64,000 nucleotides of DNA from Anoplolepis gracilipes (lineage: Eukaryota; Arthropoda; Insecta; Hymenoptera; Formicidae). This document shows, in pieces, positions 1-12,100 of this stretch. The DNA lies in assembly GCF_047496725.1 (NCBI RefSeq), contig NC_132976.1:542001-606000 (forward strand), in the 5' to 3' direction. A program made the translations under genes and the position numbers. Positions within the stretch are counted from its first letter, which is position 1, and each line of letters opens with the position of its first letter. The notes under the pieces are model-generated. The model did no database searches. It had not been told where the DNA came from and worked only from the letters and a program-made list of their open reading frames with translations.

Positions 1-505
1 GACTGTAAGTGACATCAACTATAGGAGACATCGACACAGAAATACAAGATTCTAAGTTCTTCTCCAAGGATATTGCCGGCGATTGTATTATCCTGAAATC
101 ATAAAACGAGATTAATAAAAGATCAAGAAGAGCCAACAAAGTCTTTTTTATTCTCGAACAACAATCGATACAAACTTTTTTTCAACGACCGAGTCCTTGC
201 GATTGTCTTGCAATAAGCAACTTTGCAAAGACAGTTTCATTTTCACACTCTTGTCGCTATAAAAGTCCCAGGTGTTTATAGTTTCTCCAAAACTCAACTT
301 GCACAAACCATGATTCAAGTCGCGCACAGGGGAACTTAACACCTGCAACATGATATACAATCAAAATTATACAAGTAGAATTATATAAGATAATAGTAGT
401 AATTATATAAGAAGTAAACAAAAGGCTTAAGGTCCACAAATAATTAAAGAATAAGTAATAAAAAATAATTATTTTTAAAACGTGCCTCTACCTAATGCTA
501 ATACA

Positions 506-561
<56 letters not shown>

Positions 562-2334
562 AAAGATTAAAAAAAGTAAATTATAAAAATAATTATAAAA
601 AAATTAATTTATGTTTATCATATGTATCGAGTAATATAATATAAGTTATCATCTTTTAAATTACTTAATTAGTTATTTTATAAATATATAATTTTTAATT
701 TTTTGCTTTTCGTTTATTTTTCTTGTCTGGTCTTTTTTTTTATTATATAAATAAATGTAATTTGAATAGCGAGCAGTGTACGTATAATTCTGTGATATGT
801 AAAATGTAGCATTTCTAGGTATCTATTGCATTGTATATCATTAAAGTAAAGAAATGTATTTTTATCAGTTTTATAAACAGTTATGTAAAACGTTAAAACG
901 TTAACAAATCTAATATAATTTTATCAAAGACGTATAACTAAAATTCTGTTGTTTATTCCCACTAATAAATACTATTTCTAAAATAATACATCAATTTTAT
1001 TATTTTAAAGTTCTTTGATTTATATATATATATATGTGTGTGATTTTTTCATCAATTAAATCAACTTCCCCTTTTTCATAAAAAAATTCCTCTTTTCTTC
1101 TATAATAAAAAAAAAATAGCGAGTACGAGCTCTGTTAATTTGATATTAATATCTACCTCTTCAGTATCCATGAACAAATTCAATTGCAATCCCTCCAAAG
1201 TAAGTTTTATGTTGACTTCGCATAACGTTGTTTCATTATGAGTTAAAAAATCTTCCAGCTTTTGTACCATAATGTCATCGTCGTGTTTGACATTCTTTCG
1301 AGAACTTTGCGAAATTCGATCCTCGTTCTCACTGACCTTTTTAAACAACGGTATTTTGGAAATATTATCTTGCCACACCGATATGAGGGACTTGAGATCG
1401 CGCTGACTCAAATTTATATTTATAATATCAATTGCTCCTTGCACGTTGAATAAACCGTACGTTTGAAATTCCATAATACTACGATATTCCGTTTTTCTCT
1501 TGATATCAAACTGAATTTGTATAGGTTCGATAATAGGTTCCTGAAATCATTTCCATATGATATATGTATTTCTTTTTTAGCAAATACACTGCTGTAACAA
1601 ATTTAATTAGAATGTTTAATCTAATTGTAAGTTTACCTGTACTTCCAAATCTCGCGCCAGGGTCATAATTGCCCTAGATATAGTCATTGATTTCAATTTT
1701 ACCAAAATATTGTCGATTATTAATTGTCTATTATCATTAGCGATCGCTTTCATCGATTGTATCGACTGTCCGCTATTTTTGAAAAAGTTTTCAACAGATA
1801 ATACGCCTGGAAATAAATTCTATAAAAAAAACCGCTTCAACGCTTTTATATAACTGTCTCTCGAATGCAATTTTATACCCGTATCAAAAACCAAGAGACT
1901 CGGGGCATCCTTCTTCTGTGGTAGCAGAAAAGTAGGTCCTTGTATATCGATGAAAATGTGTAATTTTGTTGCGCTCCTCTTGAACAGTTCGATCCCTCCG
2001 ACAAACTTATTTTTCAAATAATGTAAAAAGCGAGTGTAGTACGTGAATGCGAACGGCCTCACAAAATTCTACACAAAAACAGTTAAAGTGTAAATATCAA
2101 TAATATAATAATAAAATGTAAACGCGAAACAAGCAAACGTACCCGTAAATCGTACAGTATTTTAGAAATGATCACACAATTTATTCTTCCGATGGAAAGT
2201 TTGAAGGTGCCGTCTGACATCACATCATCCTGATTATTATCGATATCCGAACATTTATATAATCTTGGTGTATGTCTTACATATTTCAAATCAAATACCT
2301 TATCCTCATCGGTCGTCAAAATCTTTAAATAAAA

Positions 2335-2372
<38 letters not shown>

Positions 2373-5300
2373 CTAAAAAAATGTGTGTGTGTGTGCACGC
2401 ACGCACGCAATTTAAAAAATATATATATGTTATTCAGAGAGATTACTTTTGAATAAAGCGTGTCGTCGTTCAAATCTTCGGCAAGTATACTGCTGAGATG
2501 GGCACGCAACACCATTCTTTCATTCGCATTGTAGATGCAATCGTTTTCTAAGCCCGAAATTTTAATTTCCATTAAATCTATATCCTTGTCGCAGAATCGT
2601 AGTACTAGAGAGCTAAGTCTTGTTGAATAATTCAGTTTAATTGCACCTGTAAAAAAAATGTGTGTTGCAAAATGTGAATTAATCAAGATACTTCCTTTCT
2701 GTATTCAAAAATATATATTTTGTACTCGAGAAGAATATATTTATACCTGGTGGAATGGGTGGATCTACATTCTTTTCTTCCCGTTTTATAATATTATTGC
2801 ACATCTTTTCAGCATACTTGATTAAGAGTGTGCCATCACATATACTGAAAGGAATAAATCAATCAATTAGTGTTTCTATGAATATCTAACAAGACAATTT
2901 TATTTATTTTTTATTTTTTATTTTTTTTTTTGCGTGTCTTACTTACGTTTGAAATTTATGCCAGTAATCTTTTATTTTCAGTAACGCGGATCTATGAAGA
3001 TTTATATTAATGTTCAACAGATTTATAACCAGTGAGCGTTCGATATTTTTAAAGTGCGACTTGAAATCGGGGCAATTTGATTTAACCTTCAACAGATAAT
3101 TACAGAGATGATTAATTGACGTTTACAAATCGGAGGGCATATTGTATCTTTGTGCAAAGATTACCTTACGATACGATACAACAAGAACTTCATAAGTCTC
3201 GTCGGTGGATATCAATTCCAGATATGATCCGGTAACGCCAGCGTTTGTCTTATCGACTAGAAGAATCGATCCAATGCCAAATTGAACAGCAACACCGTAT
3301 TCCATCATAGCTGTTTCATAGTACAAGGTATGCAATCTCAGATTCAGATAAGGCTGTTCTCGGCTATCCACAGTGTGTTCAAGATTTATGGAGAACTAAA
3401 TTTCAAAATCCAAATATATACCAATGATATATTTATTTAATAAGCTGTGCAAAAATATCCTTGATAAGACTGTACTTGCCTCGCTTATAGCAAACCGAAG
3501 TAACAAATTAATGTGATTACATGGAGATACATTATCTTCAAATCCAGATAAATTAATCGTTTTAGATAATAGCTCCAAGTCTTCTTCGCTAACTTCCGAA
3601 GAGACAACACTCCTAATGAGAAATTAAAATTATTTATTCTTAATATTATCATTTTAAGTAATGAGAAAGTATATATTTTTACTTACTAATATATTATCTT
3701 ATTACCTGTCGAGTTTTGGTACATTATTGGTAACAACTTCCTTGATAACAGGTTTAAAACCATTGTGCATCATTATAACGGATGGCAAGCACACACCAGA
3801 TTGTACTTTCATCAATTCTTTCGCTGAAGTGAAAGCGATTCTCGATTTTTGTTCGAGAGTAGAATTTTTAAAGGTAGCTTTATATTTTTCAATATTATTT
3901 TCATACAGCACTAACAACTTATTCAAAAAATGCGCCATCAATTGCAATTTATTTTCCGACAAATTAAACTTTACGTTTGAAATATGTACATTGAGTTTTG
4001 TCCTGTGAAAAGTTACATTTATTATTATATTGAAAAGAAGAATAAACAAGAGGAACAGCAATAATTTCTTACCGTGGTAATTGACGATATTCCGGTCTAA
4101 TACTGTACGAGAGTGTTGCATTCGCTTGTAGCTTAGGTAACAAATGATACTCCGAATCGCTCCGTTTCCTTGCTGAACGCCAATCGTCGCCTGAATGACA
4201 AAATAAAATCTGCGCCCCGGAAAACACCATATTAAGTCTGTCGTAGAGTAATTCTTCCAATTCCATGAGAGTGGCATCTTCCAGTTGTAAATTCGTTGCT
4301 TGAAGTTCATTGGTCAATGTCACATTACCAAAATCCAAGACAAGTATATGTCCTCCTCTAAAAAAGAAAAAATGTAAATGAAAACGTGTAATATTTTTCA
4401 TACACTTTTTTTTTCATAATCCTACATAGTAAATCATACATAGTAAACGTACTTTTGAATCGATCCATGTTCGGGAAATATAATATATGGACTTTTGACA
4501 TCTATTTTAAAGCTAATTCTCAATGTTTGTGATACGATGTCGTCCACAAAGTTAAAATACTTTCTTTTGGTATAATCCCACAATCTGTATATTCCGAGAA
4601 TCGTGCCATAGATGTAGGTGGTGTTGAATTTGAAAAAGTTTATAATCTCCACCATGGCAAACTGAATGCGAATAAAAAATAACAAATATATAAGAGATTT
4701 ACGAAATTGCGATCAAAATTGGATATAAAAGCCCTATTACATGATGATAAGTCACTTCGATAGCTTCCAGCTTTATGGACACTTCAAAAATGGGATCCAT
4801 ATTTAGTCCATTCTTCTCAAAATCTATAGCCAAGAAGTAGGTGGAGACATTACCTGTCAGACGCGTACAATACTTGCAATTAGTATTTGTAACAATCTAT
4901 TAATTGCTTAGAGATAAATAGATAGATAAATAGGCACGTTACCTGTCAATACATTATCAACTGTAATCAAGGGAACTAAATCACCGTCGGTTGATATAGC
5001 TTCGACGACAAAACTTTCAGCACGAGCAGATATTTTGAAAGCTAATAATGTAGGCCGCGCCTCGATACTTGTCAAGAATTGTGCGACAGTTACAATCAAC
5101 ATTTCTTTACCTTTGCTCAAGAGAGTAAGACAACAATTTGCCAAAGTGAAGTTTAATTTGTAATCTACAAACATACAAAGAGATTCTTTTTAGATTAATA
5201 AAATAAAAATTCTTGTCAAATATTTGCTACTTGTAATAATTTCTGTAATTCTTCAAAATATTGTACTACACATAAAAAAAGTATTAATAGGAGTAATTAA

Positions 5301-5857
5301 TTAATAATCTTAACGTTGAAAAAAATATTTATTGCACTCACCGATTTGCTTTAACGTTTTTTCCAATTTTATCTGTGAGCCGGATGAATTATCCTTTATA
5401 TCTATCGAGTTTTGACTTTCTTCTTTGTTGCATTGACCCATTATACTTTGGTCATTATTTGATATTTCGACATTGATATCTTTTGATGAACTTGTTGTGG
5501 TTTGGCACTCGCGCTCGATATCCTTATTTTTCAATTCTTGTTTAGCATGTTCTCTTGCGATCACTATGTTTAATATTGTCAGATTGTCCTCGTACTTTTG
5601 CAGATCCAGCTTCAGTTCTGTGTCGTTCGGTCGTTGCAAACTTTGAATACACACCTCTTTATAATTTCTGTAGTTTTTCCTATGTTTGGCTATATGCGAC
5701 CAAGTGTATGGTTTAATGTAATAATTCAAAATAGAATTATATGCGTATCTCCACCAAGATGCTGGCTCCTCATACACGCTTTTCTCAGGCCGATATTTAG
5801 CATGCGGTCTGTAGATGTTACCATAAAACTATTAATTTTCAACCATCAATTTTATCC

Positions 5858-5916
<59 letters not shown>

Positions 5917-7687
5917 TTTATTAAAAATGCATAATTATATATTAAAATAAATAAAAGAATCTTTGTAAATTTTATTACCTGTTGACGGTCGCTCGTAACA
6001 AAGAATCTTGAATATGGCAAAATGTAGCATATTGCGTTTCAGATAGTTGCATCGCCACATCCTGGAGGACGATATCGACCAGCATACGAGAAGCTTGCGT
6101 TTCCGTACCCTTGTGTATGATGATTTTAATCTTGGCTGTGAAAGGCTTCAACACTTTTCGACAAAACGAATATCATTAAAATAAAAAAACAATATTATTA
6201 TTATTATTATAACAAACAAGTAATATCTCAAACGTACAAAACTGAAATTCCTTGTTCTTCATTCCGAATGTTTGCAGGGATCTCTGCATCGCGTTTTTCC
6301 ATGCGAGAAGATTGGGCATGTCCCAATTACCCTGAACATTTATACAGGACTCTGTGTCGTGGTCCAGATACACACTGAGCGATTCCGCGCGTATAAGCTG
6401 ATACACTGTTTGCGAATTCGTAGCGCACACTCCTGGCTTCCATTTACTGAAATTCATCATTTCTATTAACAACATGGGACATGAATAATGGAGGAAACAT
6501 GACAATATATGTTATCAAGTTACTTCTTACTTGTTGGTAGTCGTAATTGATATACTTTGTATACATATACCACAGGCACAGAGAAAGTTACGCAATATTT
6601 TCTCTTCGTATCTAATATGTACATTATTTATAGTAATCTGAAAGTTTTTCGTGACCGATGCTAATAGACTATCAAATAACTGAGGAGGTAGACCTATGAA
6701 GAAAAAGAAACCTAAATTATACACTGATAAAATCTTAAAATCAAGAAAAACATTTAATGTTATTAACAGTTGAAAAACTTTAACAAACTTGTCAATCAAG
6801 CATACAGATATTCTCTAGCAGAAATCAAATTAATTCGATAAGATAATTTATTAATAAATAATAATATCTTGATAAAAATATTCATCACCTGCTTTAAATA
6901 ATTCATCTTCCTTGAGATCCTCAAGGATTTTCTTTTTTTCTGCTCTTATCAAACGTTTCTGTATCTCTGGATCGTACGGACCGGATAGTGCAGGTACTGC
7001 TACTGCATATATGTCCTAAAGAAAATAAAAATAATAGTACATAATTTTATATAAATTTCAATATAAATATTGCAACATAATCATGTGCATATATAAATTG
7101 CTCGATACCTCTATGCATATGACAATTGGTTGCGAAAAGAGTCCGGACCATGGTATTTTCAAAATAATTTTTCCAATCAAGCCAATCTCTATTCTAATCG
7201 GTAATCCCAGTTGATACTGAAAATATAAAAATACAAAAAGAAAAAATATATATATATATATATATATACTTGATGTAATTTTATTTTAAATAATTTCAGG
7301 CTCATTTGGATTAAACCTGGATCAATTTAATCAACGATACATTGAATCAATAGAATTTTCCTTCCAGGAAAATTGTCAATCATCAAATTTATCATTCCTA
7401 AGCAAATCTTTCTTCTGACATGTCAAAAATTAATTATTTATCCTCATAAACAAACAAAACAGTGCAAGTTTCACTGATAAATTAATCCTGGGGTTTAGTC
7501 CTGAACCTATTTTTTTTATTTACTTAAATTCTTGGAAAAATCGTACCAGAGCTTCCGGTTTTAACTTGAGGTCGGTGAGACACGTATCCCCGGAGAAAAT
7601 ACCGACGTTGAACTGCTCCGTGTCCAGGTCCTCTACGTACCTGCCCAGCAGGCGGTTCAAAAATGCCGCTATAGCCCCCTCGAACAT
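1..7687 (-). CDS. Vps13: VPS13-family bridge-like lipid transfer protein (VPS13A/C type), N-terminal part
   Basis: VPS13 proteins are very large rods with a hydrophobic groove that move bulk phospholipid between organelles at contact sites. The start ATG at 7685-7687 opens a chorein domain (MFEGAIAAFLNRLLGRYV, then DLDTEQFNVGIF), as in VPS13A/C rather than VPS13B or D; upstream frame offers no ATG. Later blocks fit the family: IPWSGLFSQP, NNVHIRYEEK, and the WWRYAYNSILNYYIKPYTWSHI stretch near residue 310. I place 23 exons in consistent phase: 7547-7687, 7109-7216, 6889-7015, 6531-6693, 6238-6446, 5979-6153, 5342-5808, 4943-5164, 4741-4853, 4453-4661, 4073-4357, 3706-4002, 3480-3612, 3165-3395, 2947-3086, 2747-2844, 2447-2646, 2143-2322, 1879-2068, 1637-1806, 1127-1540, 176-342, and 1-92 (continues). 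That gives about 1,510 residues; full proteins are near 3,000-3,500, so the C-terminal half lies beyond the left edge. The intron after 3480 has a GC donor. The last two boundaries at the left edge are the least certain. Confidence 0.93.
511..558. repeat. (TA)n microsatellite
   Basis: About 24 uninterrupted AT units inside a VPS13 intron. Confidence 0.95.
5861..5913. repeat. (GA)n microsatellite in a VPS13 intron
   Basis: About 26 GA units between the VPS13 exons at 5979-6153 and 5342-5808. On the minus (sense) strand it reads CT, so it forms a long pyrimidine tract upstream of the acceptor at 5809. Confidence 0.95.
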
Positions 7688-9184
7688 CGTAGCCGGAATG
7701 TCGGTACCCGGTGCTCGTTTAGCGTCCGTGTATCTCGCGAGAACGAAATCAGCTGGAGCCAACCTGGCGCCCGGTCGTCACCATCGTCATAACCTCAAGA
7801 TTCTTGCAATTCGGAAAATAAGTCAGTCATGCGCGTGCGATGTCCCCGCAATCCTTATCGATCTCGAATTTCATCTCGTCTCTCGTCTCGTGTCTCGTGT
7901 GTTGCAACTTCCAGTGCAACCCTCGCAGAGCGAATTTCCATTTCTGCACTTTCTGTATTTAGAGTAAAATTTATGCTCGCAGGCTTTTGTAGAAAGAAGA
8001 AAAGAGAAACGAAAGAGCGATAAAAAGTATCATTAAAACGAGTAAACATGTAAGATTCTTTTTTTTTTTTTTTTTTTTTTTTTTTTGCCATTTTGCACTT
8101 TTTACACTCGGATAAAGATGACGCAAGTTGGACCATGACGTCAAAAGCGGAAGGTCCGCGGGAACGATGGATTTGTTACATTTCACATTATATCATTTAT
8201 CTGTAACCTACATATAATAAATAATTATAAATAAAGATATCTGTTGCATAAAAATGATTTCGTTAATTTTGACAACTAATTTTACACTATTCTGTAAAGT
8301 ATAGATGATAGAAAAAAATATGACAAAATATTTAAATGTCAACAAGTTTGACATATGCCCCTATCAGCACACGTGTTCAAAATATATTTATGAGATCCAC
8401 AAGATATTAAAATATGTTTTAACATTTTATGGATCTCTCAACACCTTTTAAACATGTGTGATGTTGGGGACATTGCGACTAGTCTTCTAATTACTTTTAT
8501 TTAATAAATAATTTCAAAATTAGAATTAAATCTACAGATTACGATAAATTTGATTTTTCGATTATTAAGATGCAGATAATTGTCCGAAATGTATTGTAGC
8601 CTCATATATATTTATCTAAATATAAGATAACATGTATATATATATACATAATATATACATATATATATACAGTGTGAGCATTTATTATCATACATGATGT
8701 GTGTGTATTGTACAAGACTGATGACAATTTAAAATATTTACAGCAATAATGATCATAGAATTAATAAAATATGTCATACAAATACAATACTAAAGTTTGT
8801 ATATAGAGTATACTCACATACATTCATCGTCGTTCAAAGTTACTAAACAATATATACGTTAATGATGAATGCAAAAATTTGTAACAAATGTAAATTAATA
8901 AAGCACGCGGCATCTATATAAAACATGGCTGAAAAAATTAATATTTTATTACATAATATAACAAAATTATATATATATATATATTTGTTTACAGAAATTG
9001 AGTTTCCATAATTAATTTGTTGCCCTAATAAATTCTAATTTTAATCAGCAACCATCTCAAAAAATAAAATCGTTCACAAAGTCTAATTCGAAGTCATCTA
9101 TTTCGAGCCAGTCTCTTATATAAAAAAATCTGTGTAGATACGTCATGGACATATCAAATGTCCGCGCTAATAAACATGTTGGAT
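7688..9184. other. Intergenic region between VPS13 and the zinc-finger gene
   Basis: About 1.5 kb. The right part should hold the zinc-finger gene's 3' UTR and the left part the VPS13 promoter and 5' UTR, because both genes are on the minus strand. It contains a poly-T run near 8060-8086, short TA tracts near 8630-8670, and one inverted-repeat element (8356-8472, listed separately). Open frames here overlap the poly-T or lie antisense to VPS13 exon 1, and none looks like a gene. Confidence 0.6.
8356..8472. mobile_element. Palindromic MITE-like element, 117 bp
   Basis: The left arm starts TGCCCCTATCAGCACACGTG. The reverse complement of the right arm starts TGTCCCCAACATCACACATG. The arms stay alignable for about 50 bases, through GAGATCCA in both, so almost the whole element folds into one hairpin. 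It carries no coding capacity. I see no convincing target-site duplication. Confidence 0.65.
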
Positions 9185-12100
9185 TTACGCGGCAACGTTA
9201 TTCTTAGTTTCGCCCGTGTTCGGATCCACGATGACTCTTCTTCTGTTCACGGTCGAGGTACTTAAAGATAAAGAGTGCGGTTCGGTAAGCGGTAGAAATC
9301 TACCGTCGGCGCATTCTTTGAACAGGAGCTCCTTTGTTCGTTGTCTTTCCTTGTCCTCTTCTTTACCGTTTGCTTTCGGTACCTTCTCCATCGCCAGCGT
9401 CAGTAGCTCGACAATGAGGTACGATTCGGGTTTGTACAGTCTCGTAAAGTGCAGTCTGATGTGTTCGCCAATGTTTTCATCTTTCCGTGGAATGTAATCG
9501 CAATGCGGACACGGCGGAGTCATGCGTTCGATCCCGTGGCGACGTTTGTGCGCGTCCATCACGTCCTTGTCGGTAGTGGAGAACGGACAACTGAGGCAAC
9601 GGATCGTTTCGGCGTCAGGCTCACCCGTCGCGGAGATTATACCCTTCTTCTGCATCAGCAACAGGCTCTGCTTATCCTGATTAGATGGTTGCAGAGCGTT
9701 TGCGATATTGTTACCGGAAGACGCAACAACAGCGACGGACGATCGTGAGGATTTGCGTGACGAAGACGAAGCCGATGCGACAGCTATGTCGACGGCGCTG
9801 TCGCTGTCCACGGAAATCCGATCATCCTCGAATTGTCTGCGAGACGCTTGCGCTTCCGCGTTTGCCTGATGCTTCTTCAGATGCTGTATAAAATTCGCGT
9901 AGTACTTGACCGAATAGTCACACGTGTCACACCGATAACGCTGCTTGGCACCGTGTAGCGTTAGATGAACCCTATATTGTTCGCGCTTCTCGAAAGCGGA
10001 CGGACACTTGTGGCACTTGTAGCGCTTTTCCTTTAAACGGCCGTTCCGCAGATAACCCTGATAAACAAAGTTGGGATTGCCGCGCATGAAGATGCCGAAT
10101 TGCGGGTCCGGTGGCGGTTGCACGGACAGGACAGGGGCGGAAACTGAAGCGGAGGAGGTAGTTGCAGCGGCCGATGACGTTATTGTAGCCGTTTCGCCGC
10201 TCATTTCGTTGTGCCGTCGATGCACCACTTGATGCTTGACCAGATTCTGCGCCGTTTTCGACGAGTAGTCGCAATCATCACACTTGTACCGATTGTTCGA
10301 ACCGTGCAGAGTCATGTGATACTCCAAGGCATCTAGCCTGAAATAGCGCGCTGGACATTTAGCGCAGGTGAACACCTGATTTCCTCCGGGTCTTTGAACG
10401 ACCGACACGACGTTGCTGTTCGCATTTTCATTGACCTCGACGACAATCCATGCAACATTGGGCATCCCGCTGCTATTGTTGCTCTCTTGATTCGCCGTTT
10501 CGACGCACGCAGTTGCGGGCGGCGGATAACGCTGCGAATGCCCATACAGAGACAATAAATATTTCGTGCGTTCTTGATACTCGCTTGAATGTGCTTTCTG
10601 ATGAGCCAGCAGATGCGTCGGCTGACGTGCCGCGTAAGAACACCATTGGCACGAGTGCGCTAGCTCTGTAGTATGATAGCGCAGGTGGATGCGCAATTCC
10701 TTCTCGCAGAGGAATCGCGCCGGGCATTTGCCGCAACAATGCACCAGACGAGAGTCGTGCAAATCAGGCTCGCCGCCCAATACCGGGGTGTGCGTCATGC
10801 CGAGTAGAGTAGCTAAATCACTCGCCTGTTGAGAATCGGGCCGGGTCTCGTCCACCAGGCAGTGAACAGTGCCCAGAGATCCCGCGTGCATCTCCGTGTG
10901 CGCGATCATAATTTCTCGACGCGCACAAGTAAAGCTACAGTCCGTGCAGGCAATCAAGGGACCATGAGTAGGTGTATCTACGTGCATCGTCTCGTGATCG
11001 CGCACCTCCGCGCGACGCGACGAGACGTAGGGACAGTGACGACACTTGAGCATCTTTGTCAACGTGCCGTCTAGTCGTGATACCCAGACGAGCGGAGCGT
11101 CCGGAAGGGCGCGGGTGTCTAAGAGAAGTGACGGTGGTGGTGCTGGCGGCGGTACTATTCCTGAGGTGGCTTTTGAAGCTGTCGTTACATTGCTGCGCGA
11201 AGTTATCTGAATCACTTGTTCTACAGACGTTTCGTTCTTTGTTCGAGAAATACCTGTAAAATAAACAACATTTTAAATCACAATAAATGAAATTATTCGA
11301 ATATAATGTTTCAATTTGAATGTACGATGAACTATGAAACTTACCAACGTCGGAAATCGACACTTGTTGTAATTTACTCTTGGAATTTGGTAAATCCATG
11401 TTTTGCTGATGAATAGCTGCCAGCTCCTCCCCATGAAGCCTAGCGTGCTCCAACAGTTCTCTGCAGTGTAGCAAATAAATGCATTATATATACAAATATT
11501 AAAATATTTTGCTTTTTTTAAGTATTTTTTTTTATGTACAGAGTGGATACAAACATGTGGGACATGCTTCAAGAGCGGATAGAGTACTAAAAAGAAGATG
11601 TTCGAAATGGCTACCTTCAGCTTAAAAGCAAGCATCAGCAGATCGAACAAATACTTGAAATTTCTAAAAGAGTAAGCAATTTTACGATACGTCGACTACA
11701 TGTTTACATTTGTAAAAGTAGGTAGCTGAATCATATATATGGCCGTAACTCGATGTAAAATATAACACATGTTTATAGAAGCTTCTTTGATTATTTTTGC
11801 GTGCTCTATCAGCTCTTGAAGCAAGTCCCACATGTTTATATACATCCTGTATCATAAAATAAAAAATTAACGCGCATTTCTCATTGTTAAAAAACTGAAA
11901 CACTATTTCAGATTAAAAAGAAACGACGTTCATGTTCATAAAATGCGTTACCAGTGACACATACGCCTTTGTACTAACGTAGTATGGACAAAGATAGCAT
12001 TTGAATATAGCTTCCAAGTTTGGCCGGTGATGCGTCCTGTGAAGAGACAGGGTCGCAGCATCTGGTGCTGAAAAAGGACAATCCCCACAACCAAACGGAT

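Noticed and set aside
7547..7762. Longer VPS13 N-terminus starting upstream of 7687
   Set aside because: The extended frame begins at a TTG, not ATG, and the family starts at the MFEGA-type chorein motif.
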